A stretch of 64,000 nucleotides of DNA from Lewinella sp. IMCC34183 (GTDB lineage: Bacteria; Bacteroidota; Bacteroidia; Chitinophagales; Saprospiraceae), in NCBI RefSeq assembly GCF_003390915.1, contig NZ_QMEM01000005.1, positions 372,001-436,000 of the forward strand, written 5' to 3'. Each line of letters begins with the position of its first letter. The stretch's first letter is position 1. Made by a program: the position numbers and the translations under genes. This document shows, in pieces, positions 7,583-16,322 of the stretch. Under the pieces are notes generated by a model. It was not told the origin of the DNA and made no database searches. It worked only from the letters and a program-made list of their open reading frames with translations.

Positions 7583-9844
7583 CTAGTCTTCCCAGCCGAT
7601 GTCCCAGAGCGGCTCCACGCCCCGCAGGTGCTCGAGAAAATAGTTCCACCGCACCTTGGTAAAGTAGCGGTTGGCCTGCCCGCGGTAGCCGTGCCGCTGA
7701 CTGGGCAGGATGAGCATGTCGAAGGGGCGATCGGCACGGATGAGTGCCTCGGCCAGCTTGAAGGTGGCCGAGGGGTTCACGTTCTCGTCGATGCCCCCGT
7801 GGGTGACCAGTAGCTTGCCACGCAGGTTGCCGGCCAGGGTGATGTTGGACTGCTGTTCATAGACCGAGTCCACCGGCCAGCCCATGTACATCTCCGGCCA
7901 CCAGGCCTTTTCCATGCGGTGGTCGTGGTCGGCCGAGCTGGCCACCGCCACCTTGTAGAAGTCGGGGTAGGCCAGCACGGCGTGGCCGGCGTCGTAGCCG
8001 CCGGCGGAGTGGCCGAACACCCCCACCCGCGTGGTGTCGAACCAGGCGTGGCGGCGGCCCATTTCCCGCATGACGGTGATGTGGTCGGCCAGGCCGCCAC
8101 CCAGGTTTTTGTAGCTGTAGTCGTGAAAGGCCTTGGAGCGCCCCGACGAGCCGCGCCCGTCGATGCGCACGACCACGAAGCCCAGCTCGGCGAAGGACTG
8201 CATACTGAGTACGCTACCGAAATCTTCCGGGAACACGTGGGTGTGTGGCCCCGTATAGCTCGATTCAAGCACCGGATACCGCCGCGTTGAATCGAAATTG
8301 ATCGGCTTCCACACGGCGCCGTAGAGCGTCGTCTTGCCGTCGCCGGCCAGCGTTGAGAAGGTCTCCGGCGGCGACCAGCCCGCCGGTACCCGCAGGTCGG
8401 CCCGGCTGAGCTCCTGTACGACGGAGCCGTCGGAGGTCCGCCGCACCACCGTGACGGTGGGCTCGCTCAAGGTCGAGTAGTTGTCCAGGAAGTAGCGGCC
8501 GCCCGGCGCGATGTCGACATGGTGGTGGCGGTTCTCCGGCGTGAGAAGCGTCAGGTCGCTGCCGTCAAACCCTACGCGGTACAGGTGCTGGAAGTAGGGG
8601 TTGCGCCCCGGCTCCCGGCCGGTGGCGGTGAAGTAGAGCGTGCGCTCTGCGGCATTTACGTGCTCGATCCCGGTCACGTAGAATTCACCCTGGGTGACCG
8701 GCGTGACCGCGTCCGTGGCCAGGTCGATGCGGTACAGCTGCCGCCACCCACTGCGCTCGGAGAAGAAGAACACCGAGCCGGCTTTCTCGGCTGCCACATA
8801 TCCGAAATTATCGATGTTGGTGGGGCTGTGCTCGGTGTACAGAGTATCGAGCCGCTCCGAGTTGAGGTCAAAACGGTAGAGCGCGATGTCCTTGAAGCCG
8901 CGCCGCTGTTCCTGCAGGTAGACCTGCCCCGGGGCCTGCGACCAGCGTACCCCCAGCGCGTTGATGTGGGTGCCCCGCGGCAGGTTAGGCCTGACGGTGC
9001 GGCCGGTACGGGCCTCGAAAAATACCGGCTCCACGTACACCATTCCCGTGTCGCCGGGCGAGCCGCGGTAGTACGACAGCAGCTTCGGCCGGTACAGGCT
9101 GTCGACGCTCCAGTCGAGCAGGTACATCTTCTGCGCCCGCCGCAGGTCGACGACGCTGGTGGAGATCCACTTCCCGTCCTCCGACCAGTCGACGCCGAAG
9201 TGGGCCGGCCGTTCGCCGCCTTCCCCCTCGATGATGTCGTCCCACCCGTACCAGGAGGCGTATTCGTAGCCCCGCTCCCCGTCGGTGGTCAGGGCCCGCT
9301 CCTCGCCGGTGGCCGCGGTGCGGAGGTACAGGTTCTGGTCGCGCGTGAAGGCCACGTAGCTGCCGTCGGGGGCGGGTGCCTCTTCCCTATTGCCCCGCCA
9401 CCGGTACGCGGGGGCCCGCGTCAGGCTATAGTCCGTACGGCCCAGGAGGTAGCGGCGCCCCGCGGCGGTAAGGGAGAGGGTGTCCGGGCCGAGGTAGCGG
9501 AGGTCGGCGATCGGCAGGCGACGGGCATCCACGGGCGTGTCCAGCGAGTCACGGAGGGCGGCGGCGAGCCGCTCCGGATCGAAGAGCGGAGCGGTGGTGC
9601 CCGCCGCGAAGGAGTAGCTCCGGTACGTTTCCCCCCCCGGGTCCCGAAGCACGTACCAGAGCCCCGAGCTGTCCGGCAGCCAGTGCGGACTTACGTGGGC
9701 GTTGAAGAGCTTGTCGTCTCCGTAGTTCTCGTACAGGTACTCGATGGCGCGTTGGTAGTCGGCGCGGCCGATGGTGTCTTGCCCAGGCAGGGAAGAACAC
9801 AGCAGAAGCAGCAGCACCGTTGCCGTGGGGTGGTTCAGTCGCAT
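7583..9844 (-). CDS. Exported S9 (DPP IV-type) serine peptidase
   Basis: 752 residues. A signal peptide (MRLNHPTATVLLLLLC to LPGQ) precedes a DPP IV N-terminal beta-propeller (about 80-500; for example GRYFLDNYSTLSEP) and a C-terminal alpha/beta-hydrolase domain. The catalytic triad is read as Ser612 in GHSAGG, Asp685 in HGGIDENV and His717 in SQRHGYRG. Most DPP IV relatives have G-W-S-Y-G-G around the serine; this one has H and A instead, a known kind of variation in the wider family. It probably trims peptides in the periplasm or at the surface. The start is supported by the signal peptide and the TATCTTG box 12 nt upstream. Confidence 0.92.
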   Translation of the reverse strand: MRLNHPTATVLLLLLCSSLPGQDTIGRADYQRAIEYLYENYGDDKLFNAHVSPHWLPDSSGLWYVLRDPGGETYRSYSFAAGTTAPLFDPERLAAALRDSLDTPVDARRLPIADLRYLGPDTLSLTAAGRRYLLGRTDYSLTRAPAYRWRGNREEAPAPDGSYVAFTRDQNLYLRTAATGEERALTTDGERGYEYASWYGWDDIIEGEGGERPAHFGVDWSEDGKWISTSVVDLRRAQKMYLLDWSVDSLYRPKLLSYYRGSPGDTGMVYVEPVFFEARTGRTVRPNLPRGTHINALGVRWSQAPGQVYLQEQRRGFKDIALYRFDLNSERLDTLYTEHSPTNIDNFGYVAAEKAGSVFFFSERSGWRQLYRIDLATDAVTPVTQGEFYVTGIEHVNAAERTLYFTATGREPGRNPYFQHLYRVGFDGSDLTLLTPENRHHHVDIAPGGRYFLDNYSTLSEPTVTVVRRTSDGSVVQELSRADLRVPAGWSPPETFSTLAGDGKTTLYGAVWKPINFDSTRRYPVLESSYTGPHTHVFPEDFGSVLSMQSFAELGFVVVRIDGRGSSGRSKAFHDYSYKNLGGGLADHITVMREMGRRHAWFDTTRVGVFGHSAGGYDAGHAVLAYPDFYKVAVASSADHDHRMEKAWWPEMYMGWPVDSVYEQQSNITLAGNLRGKLLVTHGGIDENVNPSATFKLAEALIRADRPFDMLILPSQRHGYRGQANRYFTKVRWNYFLEHLRGVEPLWDIGWED

Positions 9845-9849
9845 ACTGG

Positions 9850-9856
9850 CAAGATA
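9850..9856 (-). promoter_or_regulatory. TATCTTG promoter box 12 nt before start
   Basis: Minus strand TATCTTG, CCAGT, ATG. Identical box and spacing to the amidohydrolase gene at 6665, which predicts transcription starting at the ATG of the S9 peptidase. Confidence 0.55.
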
Positions 9857-9985
9857 GCCCACCTGCCTTTTTCGGGCGGGGCCGCGGGTGCCGGGGCGGT
9901 CACGTAACGGTAAAGTCTCCGGATAGCCAAACAACCGGCCGACGGGGCCACCTATATCAGTATCCCCTAACCAACATATCACCCC

Positions 9986-11089
9986 ATGCGAAAGCTAGCC
10001 CCCCTACTCTGTCTGCTTACCCTGAACCTGACCGCCCAGGACGTACAGGCCGATTTCACCCCCGATACCGAGCTCCAAGCCGGTGAGCAGCACATGCTCT
10101 TTTCCTTTCCCGATTACCTGTCCCAGCCCGACGGCATGGCCCTGGACCAGGCGGGCAACGTCTACGTTTCCAACCCCAACTTCAACAACACGAAGTATCC
10201 CGGCCTCATTCTCAAGGTGACGCCCGACTACGAGTGGAGTGTTTTCTACGCTTCCCCGGCCAGCCCCGACACGAAGAAGGCCGGTCCGATGGGCATCTCC
10301 TTCGGCCCCGACGGTAATCTCTACATCGCCGACAACCAGTACTACAGCAGCAAGGATTACGCCTCCCGCATCCTGCGCCTCAACATGAAGGAAGGCAAGC
10401 CGACCGGCGTCGACGTGGTAGCCACCGGCCTCAAGCACCCGAACGCCGTGCGCTGGCACGACGGCGCGCTGTACGTTACCGATACCAAGTGGGAAATGGA
10501 CTCCACGTCCAACACCAGCGGCATCTGGCGCTTCCCGCTCGACGCTCTGAACGACTCGATCCACGTGGAGAAGAGCATGACCGCCCGTTACCTCATCGAT
10601 ACGCTGCACGCCATTCGCCAGCCGAACGGCAAGGCCATGGGTACCGACGGTATGGACTTTGACAGCGAAGGCAATATGTTCGTCGGCATGTTCAGCGACG
10701 GTCGCGTGTTCAAGTACACCCTTAAGGAGGACGGAACCGTAGACTCCCGCGACGTCTTTGTCGACTACGGCAAGATTCCGAGCTGCGACGGCATCTTCAT
10801 CGACCGCAATACCGATAACCTCTACATCGCCGACTCCCAGGCCAACGCGCTACGGCTCGTCACCCCAGACGGCACGGTACATACGCTGGCCGAGAACGGT
10901 GACACCAACGGTGCAGACGGTAAGATGGATCAACCCTGCGAACCCCTGCTCGTGGGCGACAAGCTGTGGGTAGCCAACTTCGACAGCCCCAACGACAACT
11001 TCGTGAATACCGGCTTCGACGACGTCCACAACATGACGATCATCCAGGTGCCGGCAAAGTGGCTGGGCGAAGCCGCCGACAAGCAGTAG
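9986..11089 (+). CDS. Exported SMP-30/NHL-type beta-propeller protein
   Basis: 367 residues with a signal peptide (MRKLAPLLCLLTLNLTAQ). The mature protein carries repeated propeller blades of the form D-x-x-G-N-x-Y-V/I-A/S-D/N: DQAGNVYVSNPN, GPDGNLYIADNQ, DSEGNMFVGMF, DRNTDNLYIADSQ. This is the pattern of SMP-30/gluconolactonase/LRE-like and NHL-repeat proteins. A lactonase role is possible, as sugar-acid lactones would arise from the oxidoreductases in this window, but that is inference. It is divergent from the S9 peptidase, 141 bp apart, and is followed by a strong hairpin. Confidence 0.75.
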   Translation: MRKLAPLLCLLTLNLTAQDVQADFTPDTELQAGEQHMLFSFPDYLSQPDGMALDQAGNVYVSNPNFNNTKYPGLILKVTPDYEWSVFYASPASPDTKKAGPMGISFGPDGNLYIADNQYYSSKDYASRILRLNMKEGKPTGVDVVATGLKHPNAVRWHDGALYVTDTKWEMDSTSNTSGIWRFPLDALNDSIHVEKSMTARYLIDTLHAIRQPNGKAMGTDGMDFDSEGNMFVGMFSDGRVFKYTLKEDGTVDSRDVFVDYGKIPSCDGIFIDRNTDNLYIADSQANALRLVTPDGTVHTLAENGDTNGADGKMDQPCEPLLVGDKLWVANFDSPNDNFVNTGFDDVHNMTIIQVPAKWLGEAADKQ

Positions 11090-11115
11090 AACGAGCGGAC
11101 CGAGAAACCCCATGA

Positions 11116-11154
11116 GGGCCGAGTGAATATGTCTAACACTATATTCACCGGCCC
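11116..11154 (+). terminator. Long stem-loop after the propeller gene
   Basis: GGGCCG (11116-11121), a bulged A, then GTGAATAT (11123-11130) pair with ATATTCAC (11141-11148) and CGGCCC (11149-11154) across a 10-nt loop. There is no good T-tract, so it may act as a transcript-end stabiliser or factor-assisted terminator. Confidence 0.5.
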
Positions 11155-11339
11155 CTTCAGTCGAATCAGATAATTATTTGGCAAACTCCTGAACCGTAAG
11201 GACCCACGATCGATTCGATAGTCCCAACCGAAACTGGCATTGCCCGAGGTCCAGGCGATCTTGCGTGATCACCCCCACCGGCCGGCGGGTCGCCCGGTTC
11301 TTTCCATCACTTAACCACACCCAACCAAACCACCATTTT

Positions 11340-12467
11340 ATGAAAGTTTACGGTTACGGCGCCATCGAAGCCAAGGACGAACTCGGACCCGTAGTATTCG
11401 ACCGCAAAGACCCCCGGGCCGGCGAGATCGGCTTCAAGGTCATCTACTGCGGCGTCTGTCACTCGGACGTCCATCAGGTCAACGACGACTGGGACAACTC
11501 CGTCTACCCCTGCGTTCCCGGACACGAGATCATCGGTCGCGTGACCACCGTGGGCGACGGCGTCTCCAAATTTAAGGAAGGCGACCTCATCGGGGTCGGC
11601 TGCATGGTCAACAGCTGCCAGCAGTGCGACGAGTGCAAGAACGACATGGAACAGTACTGTACCGGTCCGAAGGGCGCTACCCTGACCTACAACGGACCCA
11701 CCGTCCCCGACGGTTCCAACACTTACGGCGGCTACACCACCCACATGGTCGTGCGCGAGGAGTTCGCCATCACCATCCCCGACGCCATTGAGCCGCAGTA
11801 CGCCGGCCCCATCCTGTGCGCGGGCGTGACTACCTACTCCCCCATGAAGCACTGGAACCTGCAGGCCGGCCAGACGCTGGGCGTCGCCGGTATCGGCGGA
11901 CTGGGCCACATGGCCGTGCAGCTCGGAAAGGCGCTGGGCGCCAAGGTGATCGCCTTCACCGGTCACAAGAGCAAGCGGGACACTATCCTGGCGCTCGGTG
12001 CCGACGAGGTGGTGGTGACCAGTGACGAGGACGCCATGGAAGCGCACGCCATGAGCCTGGACCTGATGATCAACACCATCCCCTACCCCTTCGACCTGTC
12101 CGACTTCATCCCCCTGATGAAGAAGAATTCCAGCCTGGTCATGGTCGGCAACTTCATCAAGATCCCCGAATTCGTACCGGCCGACGTGGTCTTCAACCGG
12201 ATCGAGATCGCCGGCTCCCTGATCGGCGGCGTGAAGGAGACCCAGGAGGTCATCGACCTCTGCGCCAGGCACAACATCCGGCCGAAGATCGAAGTCATCG
12301 AGATGGACCGCATCAACGAGGTCTTCACCAAGCTGCGGGAGGACACCACCGACCACGAATTCCGCCACGTGATCGACATGGAATCCCTGCATTCGAAGTC
12401 CGGCCAGCTGGACGGCAAGGCGGAGTCCATCCACCAGCCTACCCGCGGGGAAGTGGTTGGTGCGTGA
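11340..12467 (+). CDS. Zinc-dependent alcohol/aldehyde dehydrogenase, YahK/CAD family
   Basis: 375 residues, cytoplasmic medium-chain dehydrogenase. Catalytic zinc ligands are Cys40 in GVCHSDVHQ and the His62-Glu63 pair in CVPGHEIIG. Structural zinc is held by Cys93, Cys96, Cys99 and Cys107 (NSCQQCDECKNDMEQYC). A Rossmann domain follows with GIGGLGHMAVQLGKALGAKV. Members of this branch reduce a broad range of aldehydes with NADPH. A standalone gene: hairpins lie on both sides, with a terminator just downstream. The frame is open further up, but the ATG at 11340 matches the conserved family N-terminus. Confidence 0.92.
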   Translation: MKVYGYGAIEAKDELGPVVFDRKDPRAGEIGFKVIYCGVCHSDVHQVNDDWDNSVYPCVPGHEIIGRVTTVGDGVSKFKEGDLIGVGCMVNSCQQCDECKNDMEQYCTGPKGATLTYNGPTVPDGSNTYGGYTTHMVVREEFAITIPDAIEPQYAGPILCAGVTTYSPMKHWNLQAGQTLGVAGIGGLGHMAVQLGKALGAKVIAFTGHKSKRDTILALGADEVVVTSDEDAMEAHAMSLDLMINTIPYPFDLSDFIPLMKKNSSLVMVGNFIKIPEFVPADVVFNRIEIAGSLIGGVKETQEVIDLCARHNIRPKIEVIEMDRINEVFTKLREDTTDHEFRHVIDMESLHSKSGQLDGKAESIHQPTRGEVVGA

Positions 12468-12491
12468 GCCCCTCCCCGTCTATTGTCAGAG

Positions 12492-12524
12492 AACCCCGTC
12501 CGGCCGTGCCGGACGGGGTTTTTT
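12492..12524 (+). terminator. Rho-independent terminator after the alcohol dehydrogenase
   Basis: AACCCCGTCCGG (12492-12503) pairs with CCGGACGGGGTT (12509-12520), followed by a T run. It is a textbook intrinsic terminator in the plus direction, between this gene and the convergent GH115 gene. Confidence 0.9.
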
Positions 12525-12576
12525 CGTGCCCGTAGCGAAGACAGCACGACCGACGGGAACTCCAGTAAACGGTTGC

Positions 12577-15060
12577 CTACCGCCGCAACTCGTAAAAGTC
12601 GGGGTAACCGGCGGGGTACACCGCGAGCTGGTCGATCACGATACCGGTCTGGTTGACGTACAGCTTTAGCGTCTGGGTACCGGGCGCATCCACGGTAACG
12701 TCGAAGGTAGCCGGGACGTGGTTGCCCAGTACGAACTCTTTCCACGCTTCACTGCGTCCCCGGGTGTTGAGCGAGAAGTAATAGATTTTTCCCCCGTTGA
12801 AGCGGGCCCGCAATTCGTGGTCAAAATCGTTAGCGTGGGTAGGCAGACAGCGGATCTCGACGGTGTACGTTCCTGCCCTTTCCACCTCGAAGGAATATTC
12901 CACGTAGGGAGCATCGTCCGTAAAGCGGGCGGTGGTGGCCGGCAGCAGCGTGAGGGCCGCTCCGCCGTAGCCCAGGCCGGTGACGGTTTGCCAGCGGAAG
13001 CCGACGGGTGCCCGGTGATCACCAAAACCGGCGGCGGGTAGGGTCAGCGGTTCGGGCAGGTCACCGGCCGGCTCGACCGTATAGTCCGCCGCCGCCAGCC
13101 CGCTGAAATCCGGTTCGTCAAAAACGGGGAGGCCGCGCGGGGCGGCGTTCATCATGCCCGCCCACTTGCCGCCGGCCAGTAGGGTGTTGTAGTAGCGGGT
13201 AAGTACGCCGATCTCATCGTGGGCGGTCCGGGAGGCCTTCCGTAATCGCTGTCGCTCACCATTGTCCCTGGCCAGCAGGGCCTGCTTGGCGTAGCCGTAG
13301 GTCTCGTTCAGCAGGGCCGCGCCGCGGACCGGGTAGTCGACCAGTTGAAAATAGGCGTCGCGGCGGCCCTCGCCCAGTTTACCCGCCAATGCTTTGGACC
13401 GTTCGTACAGGTCGCGGTAGGCGTCAATGCGGCGCTGTAGCTCGTCGCCGTTGGCGGTGGTGAAGGCGGCCGGGGCGGTACCCGTAGTGGGTTCCGTCTG
13501 GCTCCAGCCCATGTATTCGGGCTTGCGGAGCATGGCCAGGCGGTAGTGCTCGCTCAGGAGTGCGGCAACCTCTCCGGCTACGTCCGACCCGAACTCGCGG
13601 GCAGCCCAGGCGGTGAGGTGATCGTGGATGTCGTCCGGTCCGATGCTTTCCGGATCCCAAGCCAGGTCGAGGAAAAACTCCATACTGTATTCGCCGGGCT
13701 TGATGTCGCCAACGTTCGCGATCCAGATGTTGCGCGCGCCATTCGCGTAGGCCCGCTGCATTTCGTACCAGATCAGTCCGGGTTGGATGGTGGACAGCCA
13801 CAGGTAGTCGTGGGGGCGCCCCCAGTAGCTGAGGTGATAGTACACGCCGCTGCCTCCGGAGCGCTCCCGTTCAGCATCCTCGCTGAGGCGGCGGATGTAG
13901 CCGTAGTTGTCGTCGGTCCACACCAGCGTCACGTCCTCGGGTACCTCCAGCCCGGCGTCGTAAAGCTCCAGCACTTCCTTGTAGGGGACGAAGAACTGCG
14001 GGATCTCCGCGGCGCGAGTACCCTTTTCGCGCTCAAGCATGGCGCGCTGGTCGGCGATGATCTTATCGAGGAGTTCCACCCGCTCTTCGGTGGTGGCGTC
14101 TCCCTCCATACCGGAATCGTGGATGCCCCGCATCCCGACCGTGTAGAGGTAGTTGTCGGCCGTGGTTTCCGCCACCCGTTCGCCCCAGTAGGCGCGGATG
14201 GTATCCGCATTCTCGAGGTAGTTGTACGCCCCGTAGCGCTCGTGGTCCCACTCCCCCACGTTGTTGCGCAGCATGGGTTCGGCGTGGGAGCTGCCTACGT
14301 AGATCTGGTACCGCTCCGCCATCTCCCGGTTGCCGGGAATGGTGAAGAAGGCCTGCGTGGAGGGGTGCATGGCCGGCCAGATAGTGTTGGCCTTAAGTCG
14401 CAGCAGGAGCTGAAAGATCCGCTCGTAGGTCCGAGGTCCGATATCTCCGATCTCCGGCTCGAAGGTGGCGGCCGCCCAGGGCTGCAGTCCCCAGTCCTCG
14501 TCGTTCAGGAAGATGCCCCGATACCGCACGCCGGGCGCTTCGGAGATGCCTTCCGCCGGCAGCTCCAGGATGGCCCGGTCGCGGGGGGTCACGGCCACGT
14601 CGGCCCACCACTTCCAGGGGGAAATGCCCAGCCGCTCGGCCAGGTCGAAGATGCCGTAGACCGTGCCCCGCACGTCGCTGCCGGTGACCAGCAGGCTGCC
14701 GTTCGCCTCCCGCAGGGCGAAGGCTTCCCAGCCCGTCGGTAGTTCAGCCGTTGGCGTTACCGGAAAGCTCCGCACCAGCGCGCCGCCGGCCAGTCCAATG
14801 TAGATGCCGGGCCTGGCGGGATCGTAAGCACCTGTGGTTCTGAGGACTATGGACTGCCCGGAAAGCTGCTCCAGGTCCGTCGCGAGGTCCTCCGCCGCCC
14901 ACCGCAGCAGGCTGTCCGTCCCGCTTTCGAGGTAGAGGGCAGGCGCCCGGCCCGGAGCAAAAACTTCGAACGTTCTTCCCTGGGCCTGCAACGGCATTGG
15001 CAAAGACAACCAGATGAGAAACAAGCAAAAGGGGAGGGATAGTCGGGCAGTCAAATGCAT
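12577..15060 (-). CDS. GH115 xylan alpha-1,2-glucuronidase, exported
   Basis: 827 residues. Signal peptide to PLQAQ, then the GH115 layout: an N-terminal domain (GIYIGLAGGAL; GSDVRGTVYGIFDLAERLGISPW), a catalytic TIM barrel (YRGIFLNDEDWGLQPWAA; LRLKANTIWPAMH; WTDDNYGYIRRLS; YHLSYWGRPHDYLW), a helical region, and a C-terminal beta-sandwich (about 700-827) of the GH115_C type. The family removes 4-O-methyl-glucuronic acid from glucuronoxylan, including internal side chains. It acts outside the cytoplasm. The neighbouring genes are not xylanases. Two Met codons compete; the second (15060) is preferred because the TATCTTA box sits at the same 12-nt spacing seen elsewhere. Confidence 0.93.
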   Translation of the reverse strand: MHLTARLSLPFCLFLIWLSLPMPLQAQGRTFEVFAPGRAPALYLESGTDSLLRWAAEDLATDLEQLSGQSIVLRTTGAYDPARPGIYIGLAGGALVRSFPVTPTAELPTGWEAFALREANGSLLVTGSDVRGTVYGIFDLAERLGISPWKWWADVAVTPRDRAILELPAEGISEAPGVRYRGIFLNDEDWGLQPWAAATFEPEIGDIGPRTYERIFQLLLRLKANTIWPAMHPSTQAFFTIPGNREMAERYQIYVGSSHAEPMLRNNVGEWDHERYGAYNYLENADTIRAYWGERVAETTADNYLYTVGMRGIHDSGMEGDATTEERVELLDKIIADQRAMLEREKGTRAAEIPQFFVPYKEVLELYDAGLEVPEDVTLVWTDDNYGYIRRLSEDAERERSGGSGVYYHLSYWGRPHDYLWLSTIQPGLIWYEMQRAYANGARNIWIANVGDIKPGEYSMEFFLDLAWDPESIGPDDIHDHLTAWAAREFGSDVAGEVAALLSEHYRLAMLRKPEYMGWSQTEPTTGTAPAAFTTANGDELQRRIDAYRDLYERSKALAGKLGEGRRDAYFQLVDYPVRGAALLNETYGYAKQALLARDNGERQRLRKASRTAHDEIGVLTRYYNTLLAGGKWAGMMNAAPRGLPVFDEPDFSGLAAADYTVEPAGDLPEPLTLPAAGFGDHRAPVGFRWQTVTGLGYGGAALTLLPATTARFTDDAPYVEYSFEVERAGTYTVEIRCLPTHANDFDHELRARFNGGKIYYFSLNTRGRSEAWKEFVLGNHVPATFDVTVDAPGTQTLKLYVNQTGIVIDQLAVYPAGYPDFYELRR

Positions 15061-15065
15061 GGGCA

Positions 15066-15072
15066 TAAGATA
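15066..15072 (-). promoter_or_regulatory. TATCTTA promoter box deciding the GH115 start
   Basis: Minus strand TATCTTA, TGCCC, ATG. The box overlaps the alternative upstream ATG (15066), so that ATG would lie inside the promoter and be untranscribed. This supports initiation at 15060 with a leaderless message. Confidence 0.55.
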
Positions 15073-15097
15073 GCCTGGTCTAAGTAATGAGCGTTCC

Positions 15098-15475
15098 TTA
15101 CTCGCCCCGAAGCGCGCGGGCGATCCGTGTCCTCAACGTCATAGCCCCCAAGGTGAGGGCTTCAGCATCCCGCTCCGCCAAATCAAACACGCGCAGGGCG
15201 GGGGCGAAATGCCCCAGCGCGTAGAAGTAGTGCGCCAGGGGCTTCAGGGCCGGACCGGAAAGGCGGCGGTCCAGGAAGTAGGCCTCCAATTCCGGCGCGG
15301 ACAGCGCTACCAGTACCTCGGGATCGAGGTCGAGGTCGACCAGCTCGCGGTCCGTTGCCGCGACGTCCTCCTCGCCGTGGGTCTCCTCCCGGAGCTTAAA
15401 AAATTGGCTGATCACCTTGCCCAGCGCGTTTCCAGGACGCTCGGCTTCTTCCTTGATCAGATCGCGTTGTTCCAT
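15098..15475 (-). CDS. Small acidic protein of the hemin locus, unknown
   Basis: 125 residues, no signal peptide or membrane segment, rich in Glu, Ala and Leu. It looks mostly helical, with a TPR-like feel in PLAHYFYALGHFAPALRVFDLAERD. I do not recognise the family. It lies 87 bp downstream of the ABC ATPase gene on the same strand and ends the likely operon, so a role in iron or heme handling is possible by position only. Confidence 0.6.
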   Translation of the reverse strand: MEQRDLIKEEAERPGNALGKVISQFFKLREETHGEEDVAATDRELVDLDLDPEVLVALSAPELEAYFLDRRLSGPALKPLAHYFYALGHFAPALRVFDLAERDAEALTLGAMTLRTRIARALRGE

Positions 15476-15562
15476 CGTCTCTAGGAACCCGGCAGCCGGG
15501 GCGGGGTTGCGGGCCGGATCAGGACGCTACGGGATGTCCTTTCGGCTCGTGGAGCGGAAGGA

Positions 15563-16321
15563 TCAATTAATCTCGAAACGATCCTGGATGACGACCCGGA
15601 ACACCTCAAGGATGCTCTTCTCGGTAAGTACCGTGCGGGGATCGCCGTGCGCGAAGACCGTACCGTTCCGGAGCAGAAGGATCTGGTCCGCAAACTTGGC
15701 GGCAATGTTGATGTCGTGGACCACGCCGATGACGGTGAGCCCGGGGTTACCGGACATGAAGTCCCGGATCTTCCTCATGAGGTCGTACTGGTAGAAAATA
15801 TCCAGGAAGGTGAGCGGTTCGTCCAGCAGTAACAGGCGGGGCCGATCCGCTACCGCCGTCCAGATCTGGGCGAAGACGCGGGCGAACTGCACCCGCTGTT
15901 TTTCTCCGCCGCTCAGGGTGAGGTAATTCCGGTCCTGCATGGCGAGGACGCCGAAGAGGCGCATCGCTTCCTCCCGGATCGCGAGGTCCTCCGCCCGGGG
16001 CCGGTCCGTGAAGTGGGGGTAGCGGCCCAGCATTACCACCTCCCCGACGCTGAGGGGAAAGGTCAGTTCCAGGTTCTGGGAGAGTACCGCCCGCCGCCGG
16101 GCCTGCTGGAGGAGGGAGAGGTCCCGGAGGTTTGTCCCGTCGAAGTGGATCGCCCCGGTCGAGGGTGCCAGCTCCCCGCTGATGAGCCTGACCAGCGTTG
16201 ATTTTCCCGCCCCGTTCGGCCCGAGGATCAGGTGCATCTTTCCCGGGGCGAACTCGGCCGACACCTCGCGCACCAACTCTTTTTTCTTTACCGCAAACGA
16301 TACGTTTTCCAGGCTGATCAT
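15563..16321 (-). CDS. hmuV: Heme/iron-chelate ABC transporter ATPase (HmuV-like)
   Basis: 252 residues. Walker A GPNGAGKST at about 34-42, Q-loop in RRRAVLSQNLELTFP, signature LSGGEKQRVQFAR, Walker B LLLLDEP and switch His in VVHDINIAAKFADQ. The RRAVLSQ and VMLGRYPHF motifs are typical of the HmuV/HemV branch of FecCD-type importers. It powers uptake through the permease encoded one base upstream and receives ligand from the binding lipoprotein. Symbol by family resemblance; B12 or siderophore specificity is not excluded. Confidence 0.88.
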   Translation of the reverse strand: MISLENVSFAVKKKELVREVSAEFAPGKMHLILGPNGAGKSTLVRLISGELAPSTGAIHFDGTNLRDLSLLQQARRRAVLSQNLELTFPLSVGEVVMLGRYPHFTDRPRAEDLAIREEAMRLFGVLAMQDRNYLTLSGGEKQRVQFARVFAQIWTAVADRPRLLLLDEPLTFLDIFYQYDLMRKIRDFMSGNPGLTVIGVVHDINIAAKFADQILLLRNGTVFAHGDPRTVLTEKSILEVFRVVIQDRFEIN

Positions 16322-16322
16322 G